NCBI GenBank assembly: GCA_029718625.1
Contig: CM056383.1
Span: 64,666,849-64,730,848, forward strand
Length of the DNA: 64,000 bases
Source: Synaphobranchus kaupii
Taxonomy: Eukaryota; Chordata; Actinopteri; Anguilliformes; Synaphobranchidae
Reading direction: 5' to 3'
In this document: positions 45,324 to 57,320 of the stretch, piece after piece
Position numbering within the stretch: position 1 is the first letter of the stretch
How the letters are laid out: each line of letters begins with the position of its first letter
Made by a program: the position numbers and the translations under genes
Notes under the pieces: generated by a model
Told to the model about the DNA's origin: nothing
The model's input: the letters and a program-made list of their open reading frames with translations, nothing else
The model's database searches: none

Positions 45324-45715
45324 TCAGGATCTGGCCTTACTAAGACTAGCATCTAAGTTATTTGCTAGGACAAGAGCACCTCTCCAGCTCGGGTGGAGTC
45401 CGTCTCTCTTCAGTAGGCCAGGCATTCTCCAGAAGTCAGGCCAATTATTGACGAACCCTATGCCACTAGATGAGCACCACTCAGACAGCCAGCGATTTAG
45501 CGACGTGAGTCTACTGTAGACCTCGTCGCTCCTACGAACTGGGAGCGGACCAGAGCATATTACTTCCCGACACATCTTTTTAGCCAAACAAAGTTATTTT
45601 TGGTGACCTCCGATTGCCTCAATCGGACGTCATTTGTGCCGACGTGAATAACAATTTTAGAGTATTTACATTTACTTTTTATATGCACTAGTTGCCTATT
45701 TGGATTTTCTTTATG
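45324..45715 (-). pseudogene. LINE ORF1 esterase (SGNH-type) end, frameshifted
   Basis: On the minus strand VIHVGTND (about 45630-45655) is the block III GTND motif of SGNH hydrolases. After a frameshift near 45590 the frame continues [29 protein letters not shown] and KRDGLHPSWRGALVLANNL; DGLH supplies the catalytic Asp-x-x-His. Esterase domains of this kind are known in ORF1 of CR1/L2-group LINEs. The N-terminal part with the catalytic serine is absent. The stop lies 55 bp upstream of ORF2. Confidence 0.85.
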
Positions 45716-46416
45716 ATTTTCTGATTATAATTGTGGCTCCCATATTGGATTTTAAAGACACACCAAGTGACTTCAACAGATGTGGCTCAATGCTCCATAA
45801 ACCCAATCAGTTTGGCGAGTTTCTCAAGCAACCATAAACTTTTTGATAGACTATTAGGACCCGGCTTCTTTCTGTGGACTCCGTCAGGACAATGCAGGAA
45901 CTCACCAAGACAGACAACAAACACTTTACTAAAGAAAGAAAAGGTGTATTCTACGTCACCGTGGCCAACGGGAAGATCAATGAAACCCAGTTTGTGGTAC
46001 AGCGACCTTCAACTGGTTGTCTAATCGGGTTTAAAGACCCTTGGAGGCCTTGACTTTACACATATGTCCATATTATCTGTGAAGGCATAACTCTTTGTTT
46101 CAGAATGACCTATGCTTTTAGTCATGCCCGATACCTTATGGCACCTAGATGTCTGGTCAGGGAGGGCAGAGGCCTGTCCAATCTCTGCCTTTGCTCTCCG
46201 GCCAAGCAATTTACAACCCAAGCCTCAGTGATCAGCCCTCACGTGCTACATGAAATCATTGAACAATATTTTTCCAAAAGGCTTTGCCTCCTAAGAAAAC
46301 TTTTACCTGGTGCTGAGCACATAGTCACACTAAAATTGAAAGTAAAATATTTAGAATGCTGAACGCACTATTTTGTGAGACCGAGGACATAATTTGTTCA
46401 GATTATATCGTTGATG
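45716..46416. other. No gene recognised
   Basis: A frame around 45905-46040 looks slightly codon-like, but no family or splice pair supports it. No repeat terminus was seen. Confidence 0.4.
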
Positions 46417-47229
46417 TACAGTACTGTGCAAAAGTCTTAGGCACATGTAAAGAAAATCCGTAAGGCGAAAATCCTTTAAAAACTAATTAAATTAAAAGTG
46501 TCTAAATATCAAACAATTGACTATAAAGAACAGTAAACAATAAAAAACTGAATCAAAATCAATATTTGGTGTGACCACCCTTTCCCTTTAAAACAGCATC
46601 AACTCTCTTAGGTACACTGTTGTTCACTGTTGTTCAGTTCAGGGCGGCAGTGTAGTATAATGGGCGGCAGTGTAGTATAATGGTTAAGGAACTGGCCCTG
46701 TAACCGAAAGGTTGCAGGTTCGATTCCCAGGTAGGACACTGCCGTTGTACCCTTGAGCAAGGTACTTAACCTGAATTGCTTCAGTATATATCCAGCTGTA
46801 TAAATGTATAATATGTAAAACATGATAAAAAAAAAGTTGTGTAAGTCGCTCTGGATAAGAGCGTCTGCTAAATGCCTATAATGTAATGTAATGTAAAATC
46901 AGCTGGTAGATTGTTCCAAACATTTTGGAGAACTTGCCAACTTATGCAGACTTTGGCTGTCTCGCTTGCTTCTGTCTGTCCAGGTAATCCCAGACAGCCT
47001 CGGTGATGTTGAGAACAGGCCTCTGTGGAGACCATACCATCGGTCGCAGAACTCCTTGTTCTTCTTTTCTCTGACGAAAGTTCAATTAAGTTTTTGGAAA
47101 ATCAATGTTTGGAAATCTACAATTTGCTCTTTTCTGCTGACACACTAATGCAGAAGACAAAAAATAAACATCTAAGAAAAAATCTACATAAAAAATCTAG
47201 GGTGCCTTAGACATTTGCACCATACTGTA
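46417..47229. mobile_element. Tc1/mariner-type element carrying a SINE
   Basis: Left end TACAGTACTGTGCAAAAGTC with TTAGGCAC, right end GTGCCTTAGACATTTGCACC with ATACTGTA, both in TA context. The interior has TTTGGTGTGACCACC and, after the SINE, GGTAGATTGTTCCAAACA and CATACCATC. These are familiar parts of a fish Tc1-like element; the coding core is deleted. Without the SINE (255 bp) it is about 560 bp. Confidence 0.85.
46642..46896 (+). mobile_element. tRNA-derived SINE with duplicated A box
   Basis: It is the same family as 9675: B box GGTTCGATTCC, CCTTGAGCAAGGTACTTAAC, and the L2-type tail GTCGCTCTGGATAAGAGCG followed by TAATG repeats. The first 20 bp (GGGCGGCAGTGTAGTATAAT) is present twice in tandem (46642-46661, 46662-46681), so the A box TAGTATAATGG occurs at 46653 and 46673. 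It is nested in the Tc1-type element. Confidence 0.92.
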
Positions 47230-48037
47230 CATGCATGAGAATAATTTTTGTTTGGGGAACAAAAAATGATCTTGTGCGCTGGTTGTCTTCCTGTGAAAAA
47301 TGACATTTTCCTGCTCTTGACTTCCTACTCTGCAACTGCTTTATGATTTGACTTTTATGAGATTGACTGAATCTGCAATAAGCCTAGAGTGTTTGTGAGT
47401 GGCATACAGTTTGATGTTTGAATCAAATGTGAAAATATATGGGTAGTGGAAATATATGTATCTCCTGATTTTTAAAATGATTTTGCAACATGGTATTACT
47501 GGATGTAATCACTTCTTGCTTCAAGAAGAAGGATTTTATGGGAGTAGTCCTTCTTTTTATATACATTTTTAAATGGGACATATGTGCCAGCTCAGTATTC
47601 CAGTCGTTCACTCATTAATTGGTTTGAATAATGCAAACGAGGCATGCATTCCCCCATTGAATCCCACAAATCTTTAAAAAAAAAAATGGATTATCAGAGT
47701 ATATTTGACTGGGGAGAAAAAACCAAAAAGCTTGTCAAAAATATAACGGCTAAAGAGTACTCCCACCGAGTGATTCACTGATTCAACAAGGCTGTTCAAA
47801 AGAGCAGAAATTTCCTTCCGTTTAGTGTCACCGAACAAGAGACGGCTCAATGAAAATTAATTTCTCCTGGAAGTGGCTACTGCATAGAGTGAGTCATATT
47901 GTGTAAATTCATATGCCTTGACATTCTGCTCAAGATGCAGATAGGTAGAGTTTCTGTGAGTGACATATGTTAGGCGTAAACAAGAACGGCTATAAAGATG
48001 AATCAATGGAAATATGCAGGACTTGGAACCATGTACA
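47230..48037. other. No gene recognised
   Basis: AT-rich, short frames only. Confidence 0.5.
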
Positions 48038-48039
48038 TA

Positions 48040-48240
48040 CAGTGAGCACCATAATTAATCGGAGTGTGACACATTTTGTACTCTAGCACTTTGAGTTTGA
48101 AAGGATGTAATGACAATGAGGTTGAAGTGCTGACTGTCAGCTTTAAATTGAAGGTATTTTCATCCATATCGTATGAACTGTTTAGAAATTATAGAACCTT
48201 TTGTACATAGTCCCCCCCCATTTCCGGGCATCAACAATAT
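48040..48240 (+). repeat. Repeat A copy, uninterrupted
   Basis: It starts right after TA with CAGTGAGCACCATAATTAAT and runs through CACTTTGAGTTTGAAAGG, GACAATGAGGTTGAAGTGC and CCATATCGTATGAACTG to a C-run and CATTTCCGGGCATCA. It provides the unoccupied version of the site hit at 12101. The right terminus is missing. Confidence 0.82.
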
Positions 48241-49025
48241 CAAAAGTCCTGATATCTTATTTTCTGGTACAGTTATGCCTCCTGTCATCTACAAAAATTG
48301 TAGTGGTCAGAAACACCACTACATATCAGAAACACCAGTTTTCCAGAAAACATAAAACACCTGCCACGTTTGCTACGCACAACCTCAACGTCTGTTCCTA
48401 ACCTGATTATCTATGCTGTTTTGTGAAGCTTGTGCCATGTGTACATTTTATATGATGACTTGTTTTTCTTTATAATTATGCCAATCAACCATAATCATGT
48501 CAGTTATATCATACATGTCAGTTACTGTTATATCAGTAATAAGTTAGTACACTTCAACAAATGTATAAGAAGAAATCAGAAAACATTTTGGTCCCCAACA
48601 ACTGGAATTGATCTCCTCTATGTAGTACTGTGGAATCTGATTACTGAAAAACTTAAAAGGAATAATTAACAATTGGGCCATATTTGGGCACATCTCTGGT
48701 TGTCATGGACCAAAATGCTTTCAGTTTTTGTCCTACATTAGCTCTAAGGCGTTGTCACTTATTACTGACACAAAAGCAGCATTTAATTGACAAATTAGTA
48801 TTATTTGATGATAATATGACAAAATGGCTTAATTATGATTCGTTGTCACGCTAATAACAAAAATACTAAAATGTATACATGGCATGCCAGTCATAAAAGA
48901 ATGTAGAACATATAGGTAAGAGAAATATGACATATAGCAGCTGTTTTATGTTTTATGAAAAACAGTTTTTTTCAGTTTCTGGTGTTTCCGATACTCCCGA
49001 TACTCCACCCCCTGTATTATTGAAG
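48241..49025. other. No gene recognised
   Basis: A small inverted pair GTGGTCAGAAACACCAC (48303) is present. No coding signal was seen. Confidence 0.45.
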
Positions 49026-49945
49026 GGAATGATTCACTGTACCTGAGGGAAATTGATCACTTTGTTTCATGGTGTAGTGCTAACTTTTTAGAACTTAGAA
49101 ATAAAGGGGTTGTTAATGATTTTAGAAAAAGCGAGTTGGTGACACCTGTAGTAATCAACACATCCATCATTGATTCTGTGGAACCTTTATACACACTCTA
49201 AGTATGTGGGTGTTGTTATAGACAACAAATTACAATGGAAGGAGAATACCACCATTGTTCTTAAGAAAGCTCAAAAGAGGCTATTTACTGAAAACTGAGA
49301 TCCATTCAAGTGTATATTGCGGAAGTTTTATCCCGGTAAACACCAGTGCGCAGCCTGAGATCCTCTGGAAAGAAACTTCTGGTCACTCCAAAATCTAAGC
49401 TAAAATCAAAGGGTGACCGGGCCTTTGCTATTGGGCCCCTCAACTTTGTAATGCCTTGTCCAAGGAGCTCAGGCTTGCTACATCAGTAATTTCTTTTAAA
49501 TCCTTTCTTAAAACAAATTTTTTTAGACAACCTCTTGAGTGAATTTTAATTAACCATGGTATTTAGGCATTTTATTGTTCTGTATTTTACCTTTATTTGT
49601 TTTATTTATTTCACTTGTTTATTTTTTTGTTGTTGATATTTTGCCTATTCTCGTTTTATTTCATGTGTTTTTATTAGACTGTGAAGCACTTTGTAAACTT
49701 GATTTAATAAAAGTGTTATACAAGTACAAATACTTGAACCTGTTGAACCTGTTTTATAGTAGCATTGTGGCTAGTGTTTTGTAATATGCTGTTTTTTGGG
49801 GAGGGAATATTACAAGAGAAGACGCCAACATCTTATCAACAAACTAATTAAGAAAGCAGGGTCAACCATTGGCTTTGGTCTAGACAGGCAAGAGGTTATT
49901 TTTGAACAGCACATTCTAAGGAAGTTTGAGAGAAATGAGAGGATT
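49026..49945 (+). mobile_element. LINE RT fragment split by another LINE's 3' end
   Basis: The outer element encodes YLREIDHFVSWCSANFLELR, DFRKSELV, VGVVIDNKLQWKENT and KKAQKRLF up to 49331. It resumes at 49758 with SSIVASVL, a damaged CWGGNITREDAN region, and a segment resembling STIGFGLDRQEVIFE in a shifted frame. These are RT thumb-region blocks of jockey/CR1-group LINEs. It is a pseudogene with several shifts. Confidence 0.85.
49332..49750 (+). mobile_element. Inserted LINE 3' end
   Basis: The insert is flanked by GTTTTAT at 49325-49331 and 49751-49757. Removing it restores the outer frame (KFY on the left runs into SSIVASVL on the right). The insert encodes the RT C-terminus (KSKGDRAFAIGPL, then a frameshift and ALSKELRLATSV-like text), a stop, a T-rich 3' UTR and the tail GAAGCACTTTGTAAACTTG with AAAAGTGTTATACAA. 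Confidence 0.88.
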
Positions 49946-49957
49946 ATAGTCATCCCC

Positions 49958-50125
49958 AAGGGGCCTGGCGATTGAGATGGGGCTTGGTGGTTGAGGTCTG
50001 CAGAAAGACTCTATTGAAAATTGCGGGATTTTCTTAAAGCTGTAGTTTATAATTTCAGACAAACATGAATACTGTAATTGAGGCGGATACGTCTCAACCA
50101 CTAGGGGCAAAGTTTATAGAGTTAA
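49958..50125 (-). mobile_element. Terminal fragment of a piggyBac-like element
   Basis: The right edge reads CCACTAGGGGCAAAG...TATAGAG-TTAA (TTAA 50122-50125) and matches the right terminus of the 60788-63506 element (63420-63506) over about 90 bp. No partner terminus was found to the left. Confidence 0.6.
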
Positions 50126-50233
50126 ACTGAACTTTTTGCTGTGCAGTCATCCTAACTGTAGCTAGTAACCCAGAGTGTAACAATGGACAGGTTTGACCTT
50201 ATCTGCTTTACTTAACCATGTTTGTACTTACCC

Positions 50234-50465
50234 AGGGCAGCAGTGTAGTATAAAGGTTAAGGAACTGGGCTTGTAACCGAAAGGTTGCAGGTTCGATTCC
50301 CATATAGGACATTGTTGTTGCACCCTTGAGCAAGGTACTTAACCTGAATTGCTTCAGTATATATCCAGCTGTATAAATGGATAAATGTAAAAAAAAAAAA
50401 AAAATGCTAAGAAGTGTAAGTCGCTCTGGATAAGAGTGTTCGCTAAATGCCAGTAATGTAATGTT
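50234..50465 (+). mobile_element. tRNA-derived SINE with L2-type tail
   Basis: A box TAGTATAAAGG (50246-50256), B box GGTTCGATTCC (50290-50300), CCCTTGAGCAAGGTACTTAA, poly-A interruption at 50390, and tail GTCGCTCTGGATAAGAGTG. It is the third long copy of the family in the window. Confidence 0.92.
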
Positions 50466-51282
50466 GTAAAGACTGAAATTAACATACACTGCTTCTATCC
50501 AATGTGCCCTGAATTCTACTGAAAATAGGTATTAACTAGTCAACAATAATCTCCTTTTCTTGCTAGTTTGAGGCTTTGAATGACATCATTGTAAATTTCA
50601 TCTTAGCCTCCAAAACAATTTCATTTGAAACACTTCTTGTGGCTTCATTTTGAAATCTCCCCCTATCATCTTAAAAAGTTAAATCCTGGAAAACAATAAA
50701 TTTTGCCAGACTTCAGAAGGAACACGGGGTAAAAGAAGAAAAGAACAAAAAAAAAAAAAACTTAATTGTTCATCGTTAATGAAGCATTAAGCCATCTTGT
50801 AGATAAACTGAACAAAGCAGACAGATCATTGCACAAGGCCTGCACTTGGATCCAATTGAACAAATTCCCTTCCCCCCCAATCATGCAAGAAAACATGAGG
50901 ACCAAGCAATGAAACAGGAGGAACGGGGAACTTAAATACACAGGGCAACAGGTGAACAGAATAATCAATCAACACAGGTGATGAAATAAAAAAATAAAAT
51001 GAAATAAAATGGGGACTAGGGCTGGGGAAGAGGCGCCATCTGGATTTCGGGAACCATGTCAGGAACCCTGACAGAGCTATTTTGTGACTGGCAACAAGTG
51101 TTCTCTGCAAGGCAGGACAGAAGAGCAACCAATCAAAATGGAACGGAATGACACTCTCAATCTATATGCCATTTTACTGACATTTTGGTTAATGTATTAT
51201 TTAGCCTTATACTGTTTTTTTTTCAGTATACCATTGTTTTTTATTGGAGCACTGTGTTATGTGATCTAATGTTTTTGGTCTT
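50466..51282. other. No gene recognised; possible old repeat near 50930-51080
   Basis: CACAGGGCAACAGGTGAAC...ACACAGGTGATGAAATAAAA and the palindrome TGTCAGGAACCCTGACA resemble wording of fish repeats, but no boundary was resolved. Confidence 0.35.
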
Positions 51283-51560
51283 TGTACACTGAAAAAAAAA
51301 AATGATGTTGAATTTACTTAAAAAAGTAGTGTATCATTTTTGCATAGCCTCTTTTTGTTAGTATATTGTACGTATTATTTTTCAGTAAACTTTACTTAAA
51401 AATCCCTTGCTGGCAATGCTCAAATTTATGAGTTTCACTGAACTGTCTTTACTTAAAAAATGTAAAGTTGTTGAAATTAAGTTGATGTGACCTAATTTTT
51501 TAAGTAAAGACAGTTCAGTGAAACTCATAAAATTTGAGCAAAAAGTTACCTGGAAAATTG
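51283..51560. mobile_element. MITE with 44 bp near-perfect inverted core
   Basis: 51418-51461 and 51495-51539 are complementary with one indel (GAGTTTCACTGAACTGTC against GACAGTTCAGTGAAACTC), leaving a 33 nt loop. The flanking CACTGAAAAAAA and GTTGAATTTACTTAAAAAAG text at 51285 is typical of a fish MITE family. Outer limits are approximate. Confidence 0.8.
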
Positions 51561-54500
51561 CCTCCCTTTGCAACCCTATCCGTTAGTGATGTGTGCACGT
51601 GATTGGTTGAGTATGAGAACGTGTGGTTGCTGAGGCCGATCATTGGTCGGCTGCAGCAAGAGTTTCCTGACCTAACGTGCTATGCACATTTCATGCATGT
51701 TGCTCAGTAAATATGTGATTTTATTCCTGCTATTTTCCCAGAAGAATCAAATTTACCTGAATATTTGGGTCTATTTTTCCTCATTTTCAATGAGAATATA
51801 CAATTCTGCACAGTGATCTTTAGGCTGCTGAGGATTTCATCTAAACTTAAAAAGCAGATAAACAGAACCTAAGAGGCATAAATATGTGAAAAGGAACACA
51901 GTTGCACTTGACTGTGGCACAGATATTTAAATCTATTGGCTTGCCTTTAAGTAATTATGCTGAGATTTAAACTTAGTTTTAAGAGTCTCTGACTGATCTG
52001 CAATACCTTCTGGAGTTTGCACAGCTTAACAGATCCAAATCGAGAGTTGGAGTATTTGAGACATTAAGAAGTCCTCAATGGGCAGGCATTTGAGATTTTT
52101 CATGCAAACAAAAATGGTGCTCTAATGTATTGTCCAATTTGTCACAAACACACTTCATGTTCAGAGTTCCTACGTGAGGTAGTCCTCAGAGATAATTAGC
52201 AAATGTTTTTGTTTGATGAATTTCTTAAAATAATGAAAGACAGCGCTAACGGCAAATACCACAGATGTTCCTCTTGTTGCCTGTATAAAAGCATTATGGA
52301 GAACATAGCACATAATAAAATGGGCAGATGGAACAGCCTGGAAAATATTAGACCCCTATAGTCACAAACCACACAAAGCTATGTCCATATTCCGTAACAT
52401 GTTTATTTATGTCTTATTCATGCAGGTGGCTTTGTAAACAAAATTTTTTTTTTTAATTGTCAAAATTACTGTTGGATTAGGGTTGTTAGATTCCTCATCT
52501 GTTTATAGCATTTGATTTATTGCATTCTGGAATTAAATTCTGAATGAGCTAGTAACTGCTATGGCTAGAATCCCCACAGGACAGCATATAATTGGCTGTT
52601 CTTTTACCCAGGTCGAAGAGATTCAGTTGGCCTCATCACACAAGATTGACTCCACTGATCAGTCAGTCACATGCAGTCTTTTACAAATACGATTCAGTTT
52701 TTGAAACTGGAGAAAAAAAAAAAAGAATGGGATAAAACTGGCATTTTTATCGTCAAAATACTGTAACTCTTTTCTGGTTGGCCAGCTCTTACTGATTCTT
52801 TAAGATTTCACAGTCTTACATTGTGGTGCAGAATTAATAAAGTTTATTTTAGGAGTCTGTACCCAAAAAACCGCTGCACAGCAAATGCTAGCTTGTGAGG
52901 ATACATACAAAACACACTAGGTGATATTTGCAAATATTACACATCAGACAACTCATAACATATTCAGATTGTGTCAATGCTTTCATGCATATGTAATCAT
53001 TGGTGTTCTGACAGACAGGCCACAAAATATGGGAATCGATTAATGCAAATTATGACTTGATGTGACCTGCTAAGATTGATCAAAACTTGCTGTATCCTCT
53101 TGATGCAAGACTGTGTATATTGATATACCAGGTATAGATAGAGCTTTTCATCATAAAAACAAACAGATTTGTAACCTATTTACTATCTATTGTTATATTT
53201 GTTATGATGTGGCAATTAAATGGTACATCCTCAGTGAAAAAGTCCTTTTGGTTATTGAAGTATTTACTGCATGTTAACTTTGACACAAGTCACATTTAAC
53301 CCTCAACACTAGGAAAGATCTAAAGCCACTTGACTGCATGGAAATCAGGTTTGACATTTGAGTTAGAGTCCCAGGTGGGAAATGGTTAGATTTTTTTATT
53401 ATTTGCAGTAATGCAGTAAACATAACATTTCAAGGGAAGATATGGTTATAGTTATTAATATGAATATTCCTTTAAAAATATGGATTAAAATGTAAGAGTA
53501 GTAGCCCACCTCCCAAAGGGAAGTTGGACTGTGTGTTTCACTCACTTCAACAGATTACAGATTCATGTAGAGATTGATTACAAAGTCCTTCATCTGTGTT
53601 AAAAATGAATTTAGCTAGTGAAGCAAATTAAATGAAAAGAGCCTCTGTGTATTTTTGTAATGGGTCTGGACTGCCTGTCCCCTCCTCTGTTCCTGCACAA
53701 GGTTCATTACGGCAGAGGTAAAATGGCTGCAGGCAAAATTATAAGACAGGTAGAAATATAAGCCAAATTATCACAAAATAATTGATCCTTTTATATTGCA
53801 TTAGTTGGGGGATGGAATAAAAAAAATTTTTTTTTGTGGGAAAGGCATTCCAATTCATCGTAAATGACAGGTGCTTGCACCTTAATTTTCCTTTACCATA
53901 AATCCACACCCTTGAATTGCCATATATGGAAGTTGCAAATTCCATTTAAAGGTGCATACAAAGTCAAAGTAGCCCATAAAAAGCAAAATAAATAATTATT
54001 CTGACACTTTTTTTTTTTTTAGCAGTGCACCCAACAAAAAAATATACACCACTCTTAAATACCGTGTTAGCTTTCAGCACAACATACAATAAAGGCTAAC
54101 AAAACCTGTGGATCTTTGCAATGAATAGGCTATTCTCCGAGTGTGAGTGCAGAGAGTAGCTAGCCTACATGTATCCACATTTTTTTATAATCTTGATAAA
54201 AATGTGCACATTTTGTAATGCAAATAAACATAATTTTATTAACGTTACTCGACTACAATCCTAGGAGAACTGGCTATATCTGATAGTAGGCTATTATGTA
54301 ACTATGATAATGTGCTTAGGCTATATTAATTTAGGCTAATAGCGTCAAAGTTGAAGCTGCCGTTGATTTTTTGAAATAGCTGGAGATTGCTGGCACATTA
54401 GCCAGTGCAACCGCCTCCCTAATTACCTTCTCCTTTTTAAGTGTTCTTTTGGTAGCTCAGTCACAATAGCCTATCACAGGTTCTTGTGCCATACTTTTTA

Positions 54501-54690
54501 AAATATGTTTATGAATGTGGGTGCTTGTGTTACAGATCAATTCAGTAAAATAAAAACAGGCACGAGCAGAAGCGAATATGGGCTCACATATTGGTATAAT
54601 GGAGCAGCGCACCATCTATATGTTCTCTGATAATATGTATATATTACCATCTATATGTTCACTGGACATCTCGGGACAGCGGGGGCTATT
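51561..54690. other. No gene recognised over 3.1 kb
   Basis: AT-rich single-copy-looking sequence. No conserved frame, SINE, LINE or transposon terminus was seen. Confidence 0.5.
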
Positions 54691-54896
54691 CTTATTTATG
54701 GCTGTATTCCACTTTAATTAACTTAATTTGATATTTAATGTCTTTATTTGGTGTGTTTATTTGTGTGTTGTGGGTCTGCCCCACTGTCTATGTCTTTTTT
54801 GTTGTTGCTGGTGGCTACAACTGAAGGTCCCTAAAGGGAAAATAAACGTTATTCTATTCTATTCTATTCTATTCTATTCTATTCTATTCTATTCTA
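54691..54896 (+). mobile_element. Possible LINE 3' end with (ATTCT)n tail
   Basis: GGTCCCTAAAGGGAAAATAA then ACGTT and nine ATTCT units (54851-54896). A GGG-AATAAA-type end followed by ATTCT repeats is typical of some fish LINEs. No coding part remains. Confidence 0.55.
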
Positions 54897-55970
54897 TAAC
54901 TCCATTACTCCAGTGCTGAACTACACTCTCACAGATTTAATTTGTCGTTTTCTCTTCCTCACACTTGCATCTTTATAACGATGATCACTTTCCATTTTAT
55001 ACAGATCCGACTACTGTGGTTGGCTCAGGCCTGGTAGTGTATGTGTGTGTATGTGTGCCCGTGACATTTGAAGACAGTACTAACAATTGATCCAGCTGCA
55101 GTAAACACAAGCAGTAAACAAGCAAGGACAATAGCAACTCGACACAACTGGAATTGTCCACCATTGTTGTGATCAAAAATATCAACTGAGTGTGGTATTT
55201 TAGCACCGACACAACAAGGTTGCTTTTATCTGCTGTTGGTCGAAAGTTCAATATCAGCAGGTGCATATGTCTTTCAGTATATTCCTTAAGTATAAGTATC
55301 AATTACATGTATATCATTCATCCAAATTGTACAGCTAAAACTTTTTTTTTTTTAAATGCCTTATATTGGTGCCTTGGTTTCCTAGTACTGCACTCTCTTG
55401 TTATACAGTGTGTGGCCTACTTGTAAAATGCTATACATGGCTCCCTCACTCTGTCCTTCAGGAATTGGATGAAAGCCACGGAAATTAAACATGGCCGAAC
55501 TCTGACCTGGATAAAAACCAGCAACGTGAACTTACTCAGAGAAAGGAGTGAAATAATCCAAAATTCTCACAATGGCACACACAGGAGATGTACTCGTAAT
55601 AAATCTTGAATCTTCTCCAGTCATTCCTGGCCTTACCATAATCAACATCCTTGATCCTTAATAAGAACACGCCAAGGCTACGCGTACACTAGCACAATAC
55701 GCAGAAATTACTTCACCTAAAGCCCGCTCCCCACTGCTGAAACCTTTCTGTTGAGAGTCTCGGAGGCTCAGAATCTGCACAAAGGCACTGCCTAACTGCT
55801 GTCCAGTTCAGTTTCTGTCTTAATTTACAGGTGTAAACCATTTTAAACAGTTCAGACGAGTAAGAGGGAGAGACAATTCAACCAAAAATAGTCAGTGCAT
55901 AGCAATACAAGTCAAATTAGAGGAACCAAAGGTAGGTAAATGGACACCCCCAACCCCACAACCCCCCTCC
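54897..55970. other. No gene recognised
   Basis: Short frames only; a GT-rich patch at 55040. Confidence 0.45.
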
Positions 55971-55971
55971 A

Positions 55972-55984
55972 CACACACACACAC

Positions 55985-56031
<47 letters not shown>
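55972..56031. repeat. (CA)n microsatellite
   Basis: About 28 CA units, with one AACA interruption near 55984. Confidence 0.97.
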
Positions 56032-56036
<5 letters not shown>

Positions 56037-56701
56037 TTCTGCACAAACTGAAAAGGAAATAGTCGCAATCTGACAAACAGTATCTAGTAGAAAATACTCC
56101 CCGCCTGTTATTCCTTTATACGGTTCAGCATGGAGCACCTGCACAACCTCCTGACATACGGTATTGTCGGGTGGTATCTTGCCAATTTCTGCCGATGAGG
56201 AAACCTCTCTGAACAGCAGACAGCTCTGCAGTCCTCTTTTATTCTTTTGCCAAGTAACACTGACAACACATTCACCATTGTGCATCGCACCTCTGGGATT
56301 TGAAGAAGCGGGCTGGGGTCAACACAATGACGCAACAGGTGTAAATCACGGCGGATGCTGCTGGTGATGGTCATAGCTGTCAAAGGAAAGCTGGGAAGCT
56401 TTAAGGACATAAAGACAGCAGATGTGACTCAGCTTTGGTACTTTCACAATGGTTACACAAGTGGTGCATGGCATTACCAGGCAGAGTTTCATTTTCGGAA
56501 ATTAAGCTGTAGCAATCCTGTGACCGCATGCTAGCCAATCAGGACTCTTTTCACATGCCGTGATATGAGCATTCACATCTTGTGCCTTTGTTGCTTATGT
56601 AGGGCAATCTCTGTTCTCCTACTCTCACTTGCTACTAGTTCAATTGTCCATCAAGTCCTTGCTATGAAATAAAATTACCTCCCATGTTTTTCCGCTAAAG
56701 A
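56032..56701. other. No gene recognised
   Basis: Overlapping open frames at 56108-56410 on both strands without a family motif. Confidence 0.4.
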
Positions 56702-57320
56702 ATCATTAGAGAAAATCGAAATCTCTCTGTCCTGGTACTTTTAGACCTTAGTGCTGCATTTGACACGGTGGACCATGAAGACCTTATTTCCAGGCTGGAA
56801 AAATGGGTTGGTCTTTCGGGCACAGTTTTAACTTGGTTCAGAACCACATCTGCAGGGTGGTGAATGCAATATGTCTCTCTTGATGATTCAGGAGAGTCAG
56901 CACTACATGGGGGGTGCCCCAGGTGATTAGATTAAGAGGGAAATGATTGTCTCTCATCTTAAGACTAGGGGTTTAAATGTAACTTCTCAGGCAAAAAATT
57001 GTGGTGTTTCATTTGATAGCAATCTGGACTTTGATGCACATATTAGAAATGTGCCTTTTTAAATAATGTTGGACCATTTAAGGAATATTGCAGAAGTTAG
57101 GCCCTGCCTTTCCCAAGGAGATTCAGAAAAACGGATGCATGCATTTCTAACAAGTCGTCTGGAGTACCGCAACACTTTATTCACTGGCCTTCCTGGCAAG
57201 GTAATGAAGAAACTGCAACTAGTTCAAAATGTTGCAGCCAGGGTAAAAAACTAAAACGAGGAAATTTTTACACATCACCCCTATTTTAAAATCTTTACAC
57301 TGGCTGCTGGTTGATTTTTT
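56702..57320 (+). pseudogene. LINE reverse transcriptase remnant with internal deletion
   Basis: [40 protein letters not shown], then SALHGGCPR; the next readable block is NCGVSFDSNLDFDAHIRN, DHLRNIAEVRPCLSQGD and LTSRLEYRNTLFTGLPG with KLQLVQNVAARV. The segment that should carry the YADD active site is missing between about 56925 and 56940. The same subfamily as 3168-3880. Confidence 0.87.

Larger units (their letters stand above)
41377..45715 (-). mobile_element. Nearly complete CR1/L2-group LINE retrotransposon
   Basis: From right to left (5' to 3'): the end of ORF1 (esterase, 45715-45324), ORF2 endonuclease (45269 downward), reverse transcriptase to 42111, then a 730 bp 3' UTR ending at the TA tract. 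The 5' end is missing beyond about 45715. ORF2 is kept in one frame for over 1000 codons apart from one stop, making this the youngest LINE in the window. A 3' UTR copy of the same family is at 21757. Confidence 0.92.

Noticed and set aside
45905..46040. Possible host exon upstream of the LINE
   Set aside because: Short, no recognisable protein family, and no splice pair with a second exon was found.
55917..56285. 122-codon minus-strand frame with a Cys-Val run
   Set aside because: It runs through the CA microsatellite; no motif outside it.
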